Notes: generated by a model not told the origin, from the sequence alone. DNA of 64,000 nucleotides from Eumeta japonica (GCA_005406025.1 BGZK01001417.1:1-64000), one strand, 5' to 3'; numbered from the stretch's first letter, positions 35,101 through 46,860 are shown. A program made the numbers and translations.

Positions 35101-35479
35101 TATAACTACAGAAATCTTCCGATCTGAGTTGTGCTATAAAACTTCTTACCTTTCTTTATCTAACGAATTTTGGAATACTTTTCTATAGATTGAATTTAGT
35201 CTACGTAACTATTATTTTCATTTTACGTTTTAATTATGGTTACTATTAGTTAGTTACTACTTAAGCTTGTTTATAATTTGATATGACATGACCCTAAGAT
35301 TTGGGATGGTACGGTCATGCTTTTCAGAAGCAAAGTAGAATATCAAAAATTAAAAGTTACAAATCAAATCAGCACACAAAAGGTTGTAAAAGGTGATCAA
35401 TGTAAATAATTGTCACTTTCATGACGGTAAGACTATTGCTCAGGCATATTAAATCGATTTATAAATCTTCGTGATGTGC
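35101..35479. other. AT-rich non-coding stretch
   Basis: Nothing recognised. It may include worn 5' remnants of the neighbouring minus-strand retrotransposon. Confidence 0.5.
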
Positions 35480-36125
35480 CTCAATTATTTTTACCGACTC
35501 GCATTTTTCCTAAGCGCAGCACGGGAGCTCGAGCAGTGGTCGGAGCATACAAAAACAAATCTGCAACGAGTTGTGCCCCGTGCGATTTGAGCCGCAAGTG
35601 GTTCGGCCGTGAGTGACGACGTCGCGCGGCGCGCTGCAGCCTTAAGAGCGTTCGGGCCTCGAGCGCGAGGGCCTCTACAGTTATTTTAATTACCGGGGAC
35701 GGGTTATTTATCTCCCGCCCCGCGCGCCCTCGCAGCGGCGGGAGGTAAAATAAAAGTAATAAATGGCGCAATATAAAGAAAGCATATCGGGTGAGAGCAG
35801 CCGTTGACAGTTTTACACGTGGCCGTAAATTTACGGGCGGGCGGAAATTTTGATATAAATGCGCGCTGAAATAATAGAGGCGCACGCTCTTGGGGAAATT
35901 TTAGGTAACGAAGAAAAATAGGTCACGTAGAGGACGAACGGAGTGCGAACGCCCTTCCCGCCCGCGCCCCGCCGACGCCCCGGCGCCCGACGTCGCCTGG
36001 AGTGGCTTTTTGCCGTCTGCGGCGACTGCGAGGTAATGATTGTAAACGATGTCTGCCGAGAGCTGAGCCGCGAGACCGCTTAGCGAACGATCCGTTTAAC
36101 GGATCGACCCTGAGTAAGGCTATTG
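35480..36125. promoter_or_regulatory. GC-rich island, candidate regulatory block
   Basis: About 640 bp of GC-rich DNA with CCCGCCCCGCGCGCCCTCGC near 35713, TTTTAATTACCGG (homeodomain-type) and AATAAATGGCGC (resembling Hox/Caudal-type TTTAT cores). A minus-strand frame of 134 codons (35481-35885) is Arg/Leu-rich and matches no family. The opposite strand is also GC-rich and the frame ends in AT-rich DNA, so I judge it a chance frame. Confidence 0.35.
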
Positions 36126-36955
36126 TCAAGTCGTTCGTTTATCTGTTCTTTATTGCAAAAATGCATTAAAAATTTATTCAGACTTTTCTCATTTATTTAT
36201 CCAATCGTTTTGCTACGTTCGGAATTATATATACGAAACCGATTAATTCTTCTTAAAGCATTGTATATAAATGAAAACTCTGATAGAGATAAATCCAAAT
36301 CGTTATCTGTTTACGATTTTCTGTTTAGTAATTATCAGTACATAATATTTAGTACATTTTACAGAAATAGCCGAAGAAAGAGACACGCAAAACTTAGTAG
36401 GAGAAGGGAGTCTTCTCCACTAAGGATCGAACGCTAGATTATTATAGAAAACATTTGTACATATCACTTCTGGAGGAACATTTTTCTACCAAAAATTACA
36501 TTTTTTCTTTTGCCATAAAAAATAAAAATTTTAGAATCCATATCTATTGTTTAACTTGCGCTTGCATGTCATAAAAAAGAAACCCGAATGCTCAAAACTT
36601 GCTGACAACATATTACATAAATAATGGATCTAGGAAGTGAATATATAAAAATGAAATGAAAGTGGATCGTTTGAGCAATGATAAAGAACAAAAGGGAAAA
36701 TTAGACTAGGAGGTGGACTTGCGAAATAAAAAAGAGGATTTTTCTAGGACAGCATTAAATGCGGCAGAGAGGAGCGGAGAAAGTTGGAGGTGAACTTTGC
36801 TATAGGACGATGTCCCATATGTCATCCTAATATTTAGCAAATTGTTTAGAAAATCGTTTTTTATTGTAGTACACAAAAAGTTGGTTACGTAATTGCATCT
36901 GTTAGTTATTGTACTTTACATTTATATTTAGTTGTATTCTTTACACACGTGTGTA
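36126..36955. other. AT-rich non-coding stretch
   Basis: A plus-strand frame of 104 codons (36123-36437) is rich in Ser, Leu and Arg and unrecognised. Near 36690-36790 plus-strand words resembling retrotransposon C-termini (TALNAAERSG) may be a worn fragment. Confidence 0.45.
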
Positions 36956-36959
36956 ACAA

Positions 36960-38140
36960 AAAATCCTCTTGTGATATAAATCCCGTTTGGATGAAGGCCT
37001 CGTCTTTATTCGTACAGAATCTTCTATCATCCAATCTTGTCTTGGTTTTTTAATAATTTCATCAGGTCACCGTTTTCTTGGTCTGCCAATATTTTTTTTT
37101 ACCTAGTGGCCCTTTCCAACATGGTGTTTTAATAGTCCCTCTATTGCCTTTATGCCTCGCAACCAGCCCATTGCCATTTTATTCATAAAGCCTGTGTTAA
37201 AGCCTGTGTTACTTTAGTTTTTCGCCTCATAATTTTTAATAATATTTTGTATATTTTTGTAATTTTTAGTGTACTTATCTTCATTGACCTTTGTGTTATT
37301 CTTATTTTTTCTTTCACTTCATGTGTGTGTCTGACAGCCCATGTCTGACAGCTGCACAATGGCATGGCAAAAGAACTATATCAATTACAGTTTTTTTCAT
37401 ATTTAATGTATAGTCTCCTTTTACCACTTTTTTTCAGTCCTTACCGTTATGCCAGAATTTAGAAAAAAAAGGTTTTATATTTTTTTATTTCCTTCTCGGG
37501 GATGAATTTTTTAAAAACTTTCGCAGTTGGTGTTTAGATCTTTCAAAGTAAATTTATCAAAAATTCAAGTTTTTATATCAAAATTTGTATTCAAAGTCTA
37601 TTTTCTTGGACTATCACTCATTACAGAATGTTATTCAGTATTGGACTGTCCTATTTTGGCATTGAAGTTGGCAGTCACTAAAATTTTTTCGTCGGCTAGT
37701 TCATGTGCCATTGTAAAATCGTTCTAAAACTGTTGAGTAGGTGGATAGACTTGTATAATCAATAAATCAACATTTTGGAACTTAAGTTGTGGTAGTGCCA
37801 CTCTTTCTGAAATATTATTAAAATTGCTGATATGTTTTTTAGGGTCTTTTCTATCAGGAATCCTACTTCTGTTTGTTCGTCCAATGTAGCATAGAATGCA
37901 AAACTCTGCGATGTTACAACTCATTCTTCTCACTTCAGAGAATCCTATTATGTCGTAATGTATATTTTCCAATTCATAGGATATATCTAGATATTTTTGT
38001 GTTGATGACGAAGACCTTACACTATATGTACAAATTTTTAAAATATTCTCTTCGTTGTTTTTCTTCTTTTTGATTTGGGAAATAGGGTTATGGTCTAATT
38101 TCCCACGAGGACCAGTCGGCTTGGAAAATGTATACAAGAG
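36960..38140 (-). mobile_element. RTE-clade non-LTR retrotransposon, internally deleted
   Basis: The minus strand carries an apurinic-type endonuclease N-terminal half followed directly by an RT C-terminal tail. Endonuclease remains include ILKICTYSVRSSSS, YDIIGFSEVRRMSCNIAEF, ISERVALPQLKFQNVDLLII (37724-38137) and ILVTANFNAKIG near 37650-37690. After decayed sequence near 37400-37560 the reading resumes at SCQTWAVRHTHEVKEKIRIT (37183-37365), typical of the segment after the RT domain, then GRPRKR and PDEIIKKPRQDWM (37020-37080). The whole catalytic RT palm between them is missing. The element is dead. Confidence 0.8.
37724..38137 (-). pseudogene. RTE endonuclease domain remnant
   Basis: Open frame of 137 codons. 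The family enzyme nicks genomic DNA to prime reverse transcription. The motif SEVRRM replaces the usual region around the catalytic Glu, and the later N-A-K-I-G segment near 37660 lies in a different frame. Part of the substrate-binding and His-containing C-terminal half is too worn to identify. Confidence 0.75.
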
Positions 38141-38269
38141 TTTTTAATTTGAATTATGAATTTGAATAAATTCCATAAAACATTAATTTATTTGTGGAAC
38201 TAAATTTATTTGTGTTTAGTTCAAGCTGAAAAAAACAACGTAACAAACTTAATGCATTATTTAGCGGCG

Positions 38270-38525
38270 AAAAAGGTTTTACAGCACGCGGTGTCCGACT
38301 CTACTTTCGTTGCGTTGCAAGTAAAATACACTTTCAGAAACGAGTTGCCACCACTAAATTTATTCAATCGCATCGCTTAGGATACAATGAAAGTAATAAC
38401 TTTGCGGTCGGTCGCACTATGAATTTCAAGGTGTCGAGAGCGTCGCAAGTGCCCTTCGCTGGGGTTTATCTGAACATAACTACGTCGGCGAGACTACAAT
38501 ATCGATTGACGAGCTTCTTTTAGCG
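38270..38525. promoter_or_regulatory. GC-richer patch, candidate cis-regulatory element
   Basis: About 250 bp with GCGGTCGGTCGC, GTCGAGAGCGTCGCAAG and TATCGATTG in AT-rich surroundings. No open frame. The role is inferred. Confidence 0.22.
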
Positions 38526-39288
38526 TTTTAACGTCAATCTTTTAATAATAAACAAAATTTTGAAGAAAATCGTTTTCAAATATAGCATTTTGCGAGTTGT
38601 AGTATATTTGTAAAAAGCAGATCCGGCAACTCAACGTCTTCTCTACAGTTGATATATATACCTATTGTTTAGTTTTCAAATCTTAGTGCATTTCAATTGT
38701 GTATTTTTGGAACTTATAGAGTCATTTATGTTATATGTATCAAAGTATATATTTAAATGATATTGAAGGCTACTTTATTTATAGACAGAATAAAATATAT
38801 CTGTTGACATCTGTCACTGTCATAAAATTTGAAGTAACATATCTGTCACGCCTTATTTCTGTAGTCCCACGGCTTGGACAGAATCTAACAGTAATTAAAA
38901 TTTCTTCCAAAGACGTCGATTTTACAAATCTCCCGCTTTGCGTGACGGCAGTGCGACGAAACAGTACCCAGGCCAGTCCCACGTAGAGATCTAAATTTTT
39001 TTCCTTTTCGGTTTACTGAACCTGCCTTTTGGTGGCTTGCATGCTCGTTTGTCCTTCAATACGCCCCTGTTGCAAAAATCAATACACGAATATCACATAT
39101 ATTGCAATTCATTCGTTTTATTATCACAAAGTCTTGCCTGTCAATTAACTCAGACATTATCATTAAAAAGAGGTAAAAAAGTTGTACTCTTCGTATAACT
39201 CGAGGGTTGTTGTAACAAATTATGACAATTATAAAAACTTATGAATTTCAGTTATTAAAGCCGACATTACGTATGAGATATCTTCAGC
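38526..39288. other. Non-coding stretch
   Basis: Overlapping open frames on both strands at 38735-38986 lie in a GC-richer patch; neither is recognised. Confidence 0.5.
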
Positions 39289-39685
39289 AAAAATGTGAAT
39301 ATTCATTCGTATAGTAGGAAGAAGGATGAAATAATAGTAACAATTTAAAACATTTATTTATACAAAGAATTATATTTAAAACATTAATTTATACAAAGAA
39401 TCTCGCACTGAATTTCATATTAACAAAATTTTATTTTTACCTTTACACATACATACGTATTTATATACAAATATACATACAATAACTTGCAATACATTTG
39501 CAAGCTATGCACTAATTCTCTAGTGCTGCGCGCGCGGCAGACCGATCATAGTTGAGTGGGAGAGACGCAAGGCATTCGGCGGAGCCTCTCTCGTTCGGTG
39601 ACTCATCGTTACGTTACCGAGCGTTACATTTTTAAGTGACTCCCAGCCGCAACCTAATTTAAGACGTTGTCACGTCAAAAAATGC
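39289..39685. mobile_element. Small inverted-repeat element (MITE-like), copy B
   Basis: Nearly identical to 119-510, ending with CGTTGTCACGT at 39665-39675. The opening TTGGTTGCC part and left inverted repeat are missing, so it is truncated on the left. High similarity to copy A implies recent common activity or duplication. Confidence 0.8.
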
Positions 39686-40443
39686 CTTTAAAACTATTAT
39701 ATATAAAGTTTTTTTTTTAAAGAAACGAGTCTATGTTTTTCTATACACATTCCCCTTAGGTACACAAAGCTAGAAAATTTCTAGCTCAACCCACACACAA
39801 GTATACTTTTTTACTCGGATCTAAACCTTCCTTTCAAGCTTGGCTCGTCCGCCGCGCATATGGCCATCGCCGCCGCAGGGGACACTTGCGTACAAAATTG
39901 TTTGCACAGGACTATCGCGCCAGAGCAAGTTATCCGTCGGGTAAATATGTTAAAGAGGTGAAACTGTCAATGACGAAATGTAATAGCGAAAATGTGGACA
40001 GGAAGTTAAAAAACTAGCAAAAGGATAGTTTTTCACGATAACTCAGTCTGTTTAAGAAAAGAACAAGACGAGAACGACGACGTGGGAGCGAAACGAATAT
40101 CTAGGGTAGTTAAGGCCAAAGGTGTTTATGTCATGTCTATGAACCGATGAAATTTGTCAAAGGTAGACAGGCATGCGAAATGTTTCTAAAATGTAAACCG
40201 ACAGGCTTTTTAGTGCTAGAAAATATTTTACTGTAGTAGGACCTACAAGGGATAGTTACTACGAGATATTACTCATACAGCTTCGGGTGAAACTTTATAC
40301 CGAGCGAACTATAGATGATAACATTTGTATCCTACTGCCTGTTCTATATTTTATCAAACGCTGAAACTATTATCAACGTTGTTGGTAACTATGGTCTTTT
40401 ATAGCATTTGTCAAACGACACAGAGTACTTATGAAATGTCTTT
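39686..40443. other. Non-coding stretch
   Basis: A GC-richer patch at 39840-39930 (GTCCGCCGCGCATATGGCC). Nothing else recognised. Confidence 0.5.
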
Positions 40444-40665
40444 AAAAATTTGGTTGCCTGCGGTATATTTTATTTGAAAAAATGTGAATATTCATTCATA
40501 GTAGGGAAGGATGAAATAATAGTAACAATTTAAAACATTTGCAAAAATTATATTTAAAACATTAATTTATTCTGCCCATATTAACAAGCAAATATACTAC
40601 AATATATGTAAATATGTTGACACATTCATCCGTTTGACTCATCGTGTTATTTCATAATATATAAA
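40444..40665. mobile_element. Small inverted-repeat element, copy C (deleted)
   Basis: Starts AAAATTTGGTTGCCTG, then jumps to ATGTGAATATTCATTCATAG and AACAATTTAAAACATT as in copies A and B. It has many internal deletions and lacks the GC-rich half. Confidence 0.65.
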
Positions 40666-40707
40666 TATATTTGGAAAATTCAAGCCTCATAGCGGTTGTT
40701 CAATTGT

Positions 40708-40744
<37 letters not shown>

Positions 40745-41370
40745 GAATGTTTTTTCTTGTCATTCGTGCATTTATATAAGTCTGTACATTATGAATAACA
40801 TGAAAAAAATTTATGTTCAATAAATAGCTCGATTTTTATAAGACTGGAGTAGAGTACTACTTCAGCGCTCCACTTATGAGGCATGCAAAAATACCACGCA
40901 AGCGTTGTGAACGGACCTAAGTATACTATACTATATATATACAACGAACAAAATGTCAAGTCATATTACTATAATACAAATTACAATTAAACTACGTTGA
41001 ATTAGACCGTAATCTTCGAAAGGACTTAGTTTAGGATACTAAAGCGTTTGAAAAATAAAAACGGACTAGATCAGTTAAGTTTTTCGGGAGTTATCGTGGC
41101 CACGCGAGTATAGATACATACAGATACATGGACATCCACAAAATAATTTTGTCAAACATCTTTTTCATTAATTTAAAAAGCGCAACGTCTTTTAAAAATG
41201 TCATAAGTGTTGAAACTACTGTTTTTCCTTGATATTCATGTGTAAACATTATTACATAAGGGCAATAAAAATAAATAGAGACACTTTTAGTTAAATAAAT
41301 CACTAGATTTTTGTAAAGCGAGAGCAGAGCACTACCTCAACGCTCCGGTTATGAAGCGTGCAAAAGTAAA
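40708..41370 (+). repeat. Diverged tandem duplication with (AT)n tract
   Basis: An (AT)n microsatellite at about 40708-40741 is followed by two diverged copies about 470 bp apart. GCTCGATTTTTATAAGACTGG with AGAGTACTACTTCAGCGCTCC (40826-40872) recurs as CACTAGATTTTTGTAAAGCG with AGAGCACTACCTCAACGCTCC (about 41300-41346). Both then read TTATGARGCRTGCAAAA. Confidence 0.6.
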
Positions 41371-43070
41371 TCTATACAGTATGTAACAATCATAATGAAC
41401 GTATAGAGTTTAATCTACGCAAGCGGAACCGGGCAAGCAGCTAATTTATAATAAGATTACGAGGAAAAATGGTATATTGATCAACGTCTTATAAAAAAAT
41501 GGAGGATATGTTCGAATATTTTTTTTTTTTGCTTACCGTACCAATTTTTATTCACTTTAATTTTAGATATTCTACTTTTATAAATAATACGTTAATAAAA
41601 TAGAACATTAGCGTATAGCTAGAGTCGTGTTAAAAAAAAAAACATCATATTTTAAAATTAATCCCTCGGTCAATTTAAAAGGAATAATTTTGAAAGATTC
41701 TAAAAAACACTCAGAAGACGAACGCACTCAAGACGTACACCAGTAAAATTATATTTTCTTCGTAGAAAAAATCCAGGGGAAGAATTCCGAGGGCGTCTTA
41801 ATGACGTTTACGAAGTAATTAAATGAGAAATTATGAATGTAAATAAATAGAGCTCTTTCGAAACACAAATCTAATTAGGGGACCTCCATTATTCAGTCGG
41901 CCGAGGGCGGCTCGTGTTCGGAGGTAACTAATTTGTATTTTTACAGGGAGTTTGCGCTCTCCGGGAAAAAAACATAATGGCGAATGAGTCGAGACAATGT
42001 TCCTCCAAACGAGATAAAGGTACACGATGTTTATGTACAAAAGTTGTTACGCCGCGAACGTACTACGACGAAAGTCCCGCTGCAAGGCGACTCGGCGGCC
42101 GTCTGTGTGGGGGTGCACGAAGATATTTCTTGAGCCTGCATAATTAACACTTTCATCCTAACGTGTAGTGAAACTAAGCCGAGACGTGGAGGGTACTGCA
42201 AAGGCGTCTTTAGCGGACGACTGTTTGAATCGATTTTTCATGAAGAGATAAAAGCAGCTGTGGAGCCGTACATGAGCGATGACAATTTTCAATTGTTTCT
42301 TAAGATAAAATTAATAGATATTAAAAAATACACTATTTTTTAGACTTGTTAAAATTGTGTTGATTGGAGTTCAATTACAAACGTCGCATGCACTAACCAT
42401 GCATTAAATTGTAACCGTCACAAAACCTCGTTTCGGCTAGAAAAGTCATTCACTTGGCAAAGGTATCAGAAACAGATTTTGTACCTGGTCCAGTCCACTC
42501 GTTAATATACATCTCGGTCTTATCCCCGATTTTAACCCCCTCACTTTTCATTGCGGTATCTCACTCTCTTTCTCTCACCCGCTTACTCCATGTCTATCTC
42601 ATTTTCTCTTCCTTCTGCCCCACGCACTCTTAATTTTATAACGCCCACTCCTCTTTCTCGTAAAAAAATTGTTATAAATTTACTTTTAAAAAGATCTAAA
42701 TTGACTATTAAAAAACTAGAGGCGACAAGTCTTGGTAATAGTCACAAACTAATTAAAATAGATAATGCTCGTTGATATAAAAGAAAACACATATTGGAGA
42801 TTTGTAGACTTGTAATCATTAATGTTAAAAATAATAATCTCATTCGTTTTCCAATTTTTAATGAACTTCAAAAAAGAGGATATTTTCCAATTAACTGTAT
42901 TTTTTGTACATACTACAAAAGCGGCAAAAGCGGTATATTTGTTTCAGTAAAACAATTTGAATGATTCGCTTTTTTTATTCATAGATTATACATTCTTGGT
43001 GAACTTATGGATAAGGTAAAAAATGATTTTTGTTACTTGCCTTAAAATGCCTCATGTACATCCTATATGA
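41371..43070. other. Non-coding stretch with a GC-richer patch
   Basis: GC-richer blocks at 41870-41960 and 42040-42220 (GCGACTCGGCGGCCGTC) may be regulatory. A pyrimidine-rich frame at 42551-42775 (74 codons) is unrecognised. Confidence 0.45.
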
Positions 43071-43257
43071 AAACTTATTTTTCCGGGTGAAACTGTAGCC
43101 AAAATAGCATCGCAGTATGTACAACATATTTATATCGAAGGTGGCGTATTGCTAGTAGCAGGCGCCCTGGCTGCCGAAAACCGCACATATACATACGGCC
43201 GAGGGATCGTCCACCGAAGGGTGCACTGACCGCGTATCTCTGCGGTTCATACAGTCC

Positions 43258-43860
43258 AACTTGCAGTGAAGTAAACTTGCTACGACTGAGCTGCTCGTTA
43301 AGGCTGAAAGGCAAAAAATTGCGGTAGCCCATGTTCAGCAACCCTACATTGGGAACATCGGCGAGCTGCGATAGTACCCGGGGTGCAGAATCGTCCAAAA
43401 GATGACTTTGCGAAGGGGACTCGTCAAAGCCGCCATCATAATCCTGGACAGCGACGTAGACGTCGAAGAGGATCAAACCCTCAACGACGAAAACGTCGCA
43501 GCTGCCGTAATTAAATCCGGGAAATGCAGAATTGGCGTCGTGTCGGTGTACTTCGAGGGAGACATGCACATCGGCCCGTACTTCGATCGCGTGTATTACG
43601 TCCGCTCGAAACTCGGGACCGACAAAATCATCCTGGGGGGCGATGTCAACGCGTGGAGTGTATAGTGGGGCAGCGAACGCAATGTTGCGAACGGTGTCGA
43701 TCTCTGCGACTTTCTCGATTCTGAGGGGCTGCACATCCTGAACGAGAGCAATACGCCCACGTTCGAGGTGTATAGGGGGGATCGTCTTCTGAAGAGCGTG
43801 GTGGATGTGACTGCGTACAGCTCCGCTCTACTGGATAGAGTGGAGGGATGGCAAGTGGCA
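43258..43860 (+). pseudogene. R1-clade endonuclease domain
   Basis: In one frame from NLQ at 43258 through SKLATTELLVKAERQKIAVA, VQQPYIG (catalytic-Glu region, with Q where E is usual), RIGVVSVYFEGDM and IILGGDVNAWS to ESNTPTFEVYRG. The last preserved word is SVVDVTAYSSALLDRVEGW. Stops interrupt at 43267, near 43357 and at 43663. The frame then shifts into HNAVTFAV near 43862, which corresponds to the catalytic SDH-type region with the Ser-Asp lost. The native enzyme nicks target DNA to start insertion. With Gln for Glu and internal stops it cannot be active. Confidence 0.8.
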
Positions 43861-44589
43861 ACCATAACGCGGTCACGTTTGCCGTGCGGATGGAGGGACG
43901 ATCCGGCTCTCGGCCTCTCTCTGGTACACGAGTCTATAATACGGCAAAAGTTCGATGGTCGGAGTTCGGAACAGCAATGGATGCTGCTCTAAACGAACGG
44001 ACTCTGACCATCGAGATGGTGAAATCTGTGGACTCATGCGATCAATTCGACGAGGTTGTTGAGACTTACACCGAGTGCATCGATTACACCGACAAGCTTG
44101 CAAAGCTGCCATTCTACGTAAAAGCTCAAAAACGCGTGGACTGAATCCTCTCTGGTTGAGTCCCGAGTTAGAGGGGCTGAAACGGGATGCGCGCAGCAAG
44201 AAGCGGCGCATCCGAAATGCGGCCCCCGGCAGGCGGGAGTACGTGGTCGGGGAATGTGTGCAAACTAGGGAGGATTACGAAAGGGCAGTAGCAGAGGCGC
44301 AGACCACGAGTTGGAAGCGGTTTTGCTCTGCACAGGACGGAGAGAGCCTGTGGGACGGCATCTACAGGGTCATCATGTAAACGGAAAAAAACCGGGAGGA
44401 TGTCCTACTAAAAACTGACTCGGGACAAGTTTTAGGTCCGGACGAGTCAGCGACCCTCCTGGCGGAAACCTTCTTCATTGATGACCGGGTCGATATTGAC
44501 GATCCGTATCATACGGAAGTCAGACGGCAAACCGACGGGGGTAGTCAATCACTCGAAACTTCGGGGGATCTGCCCGGGGTGGACCCACC

Positions 44590-45700
44590 TTTTACCGGGG
44601 CCGAGATTAGAAACGCTCTTAAAGCGTTTCACCCTCGGAAGGCCCCGGGCATTGATGGGTTTACCTCGGACATATGCCAGGCGGCAATTTTCCGGGACCT
44701 GGGATTGTTCCTGGCGATGGCCAATAAGTGCCTTGAGCTGGGATAAAGGTGATACCGAAGCCGGGTAAGGAGGACTACGGCCGTCCGAAGTCTTACCGCC
44801 CTATAGGTCTGCTCCCTGTGCTGGGCAAAACAGAGGAAAGGATGTTGGTCGGACGCTTCCAGTGGCATTTAATGCCAAAGCTACAGGCAACGCAGTATGG
44901 CTTCACGCCGCAGCGCGGGACTGAGGACGCCCTCTATGATCTAATGACATGCATCTATAAAGAGTTAAATATCAAAAAGATCATTTTAATGGTGTCATTG
45001 GATATAGAGGGTGCTTTCGACAATGCGTGGTGGCCAGTGTTGGAGACCCCGCTGCGCGCTCAAAACTGCCCGGTAAACCTCCATGGCATGGTTCGAGGTT
45101 ACCCTCAAAACCGGGAGGTAGCCGTCAGGTACGCAGGAGGGGAGTGCAGGAAAAGGACTTCGAAGGGTTGTATACAGGGCTTTATAGCCGGTCCAACCTT
45201 TTGGAACCTGATTCTGGATTCCCTACGACGAGAACTCGGGGAACTCGGCGTATATGTGTAGGCGTTCGAGGACGATGTGGTCCTCATGTTCTCCGGACAG
45301 TCGGCTTCGTCGATCGAAGAGGAGGCCAACCATGCTCTAGCTCGCGTGCACTGCTGGAGAGTCATAAATAAGCTGAGGTTCGCGCCATCGAAAACTAATT
45401 CGATGGTGCTGACCAAAAAGCTGAAATATGACGACCCAGTGGTGCACATGAACGGCGAACAGATTAGCTCGGTCGGCGAAATACGCCTCCTCGGTCTGAC
45501 CATAGACAAGAAGTTGAGGTTCATTCCTCATGTCGCCAAGGCTTGTAAAAAGGCAGCAAATATTTAAAAGGGCTTAACCCGAGCGGCCAAGGCGACGTGG
45601 GGTCTGAGTCCGGGGGTCGTGAGGATCATATATATAACCGTGATAGAGCCTATCGTTTTGTACGCATCGTGCACTTGAGCACCGGCGACGAGGAAGCTCG
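44590..45700 (+). pseudogene. R1-clade reverse transcriptase domain
   Basis: Begins at FTGAEIRNALKAF and RKAPGIDGFTSDICQA (to 44690). A 31-bp loss near 44746, relative to the copy at 15.4 kb, causes a frameshift. The main open piece (44749-45261, 170 codons) has KPGKEDYGRPKSYRPIGLL, then QYGFTPQRGTEDALYDL, motif A SLDIEGAFDNAWW with its Asp, and motif B GCIQGFIAGPTFWNLILDSL. A stop falls just before the catalytic box, which reads FEDDVVLMFSG (45268-45300) instead of FADD. The two Asp remain, but Ala is replaced by Glu. The thumb follows at 45277-45567 (GLTIDKKLRFIPHV) with a further stop at 45565 and another near 45676. Confidence 0.85.
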
Positions 45701-45702
45701 GC

Positions 45703-46482
45703 GTGAGCAAGATGCTCGACGCTGTCCAGCGCAGCGTCGCTCTTAAGGCATGCCGGGCTTTCCGCACATTGTCCCTGCATTCTGCGCTTATCCTCTCGAG
45801 GCTGCTCCCTATCGACATAAGAGTGAGGGAAGTGGCCTGGCTATACGAGGTTAAGCGCGGAAAAGATTTAGGGGACACTTTCGTCAACCGAGAGCTCGAG
45901 AAACCCGTGTGTTTCGGCAATTTGCCTCACCCTGCGCACGTGCCGGAGATTGGGTACGAGAGCGTCCAGGACCTCGACTCCCAGACAGTGGACCGTCTCG
46001 CCGTGGTCGGGCCGCAGATATATACCGATGGCAGCCGAATCGAGGGCAAAGTCGGTGCGGCCCTGACGGAATGGTGGGACGGAGAGGAGACGTGGTACTC
46101 AACGCTACGACTTAATCCCTTCTGCACGGTCTTTCAGGCGGAGATGATTGCGCTGCAAAGAGCGATACGGAGCGTGAAAAATGGTAAAGACGGGCTGGTC
46201 AACATTTTCAGTGACTTCAAGTCTTCCTTGGAGGTATTGACCGGCCCGAGAACCTATCGCCCTCTGGCTCATAAAGCTAGGCGCGACATCTTCGAGATCG
46301 TTGCGGAGGGCAGGGCTGTGCGCTTATTCTGTGTTAGAGCGCATGCCGGAATCGCGGGTAATGAGCGTGCGGACGAGCTCGCCAGGCGCGCAGCTCTCAC
46401 CAAGAAGACGGCAGCGGACTATGACAAGTTTCCGCTGTCGTACGTGAAGAAGGTGATTAAAGCAGCGAGCCTGGGAGAGTAG
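45703..46482 (+). pseudogene. R1-clade C-terminal ORF with RNase H domain
   Basis: An intact frame of 259 codons. Residues 1-100 are the end of the RT thumb and connection. From about residue 106 an RNase H fold shows all four acidic positions: IYTDGS (Asp, 46027-46029), VFQAEMIAL (Glu), IFSDFKSSL (Asp) and GNERADELA (Asp), plus the His-containing CVRAHAGIAGN. RNase H in this clade removes the RNA strand during second-strand synthesis. This piece is the best preserved part of the element. Confidence 0.85.
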
Positions 46483-46860
46483 CAAGAACGATACGCCGAG
46501 GGAAGCACAGGTGAAATCACCAAATGCTTCTTTCCCCGAGTGGAACAAGCATACCGGGTCTTCCGAAAAATAGAAATGACGTCGCAAATGGCGTAAACCC
46601 TTACTGGACATGGCAGGTTCGCACAGTACCTGCACAGGTTTAAGTTGAAGGACTCTCCATACTGCGCCTGTGATCCCGCTAAAATCCAGGACGTGCTACA
46701 CGTTCTCGAGGAATGTCCAATGTTCCTGCGGGAGCGTGTGGCACTGTAAACGGAGATTGGCGTCATTGTCGGGAGGCAGGAATTTCCAACAATGATTGAA
46801 GACGACCAAAATAGAGAGAAGTTTTTCAGTTATTGTTGTAGAATTATAGAGACAACCTCT
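46483..46860 (+). pseudogene. R1-clade C-terminal CCHC-type motif
   Basis: After a stop, the frames read LTGHGRFAQYLHRFKLKDS, then YCACDPAKIQDVLHVLEECP near 46655-46715. The spacing C-x-C-x(9)-H-x(4)-C is the cysteine/histidine motif found after RNase H in several non-LTR clades. The protein ends near FFSYCCRIIE with stops at 46596 and 46747. Confidence 0.75.

Noticed and set aside
35481..35885. 134-codon minus-strand open frame
   Set aside because: Arg/Leu-rich translation typical of GC-rich DNA read out of frame; no recognised motif. Kept as part of a GC-rich island.
36690..36790. Further retrotransposon C-terminal fragment on the plus strand
   Set aside because: Only a few residues (TALNAAERSG) look familiar; not enough to call.
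43075..43734. 219-codon minus-strand open frame, the second longest in the window
   Set aside because: It is antisense to the R1-clade endonuclease, whose plus-strand reading has clear family motifs. The minus-strand protein is a shadow.
45105..46127. Several minus-strand frames of 64-139 codons
   Set aside because: All are antisense to the R1-clade RT and RNase H, which have firm motifs on the plus strand.
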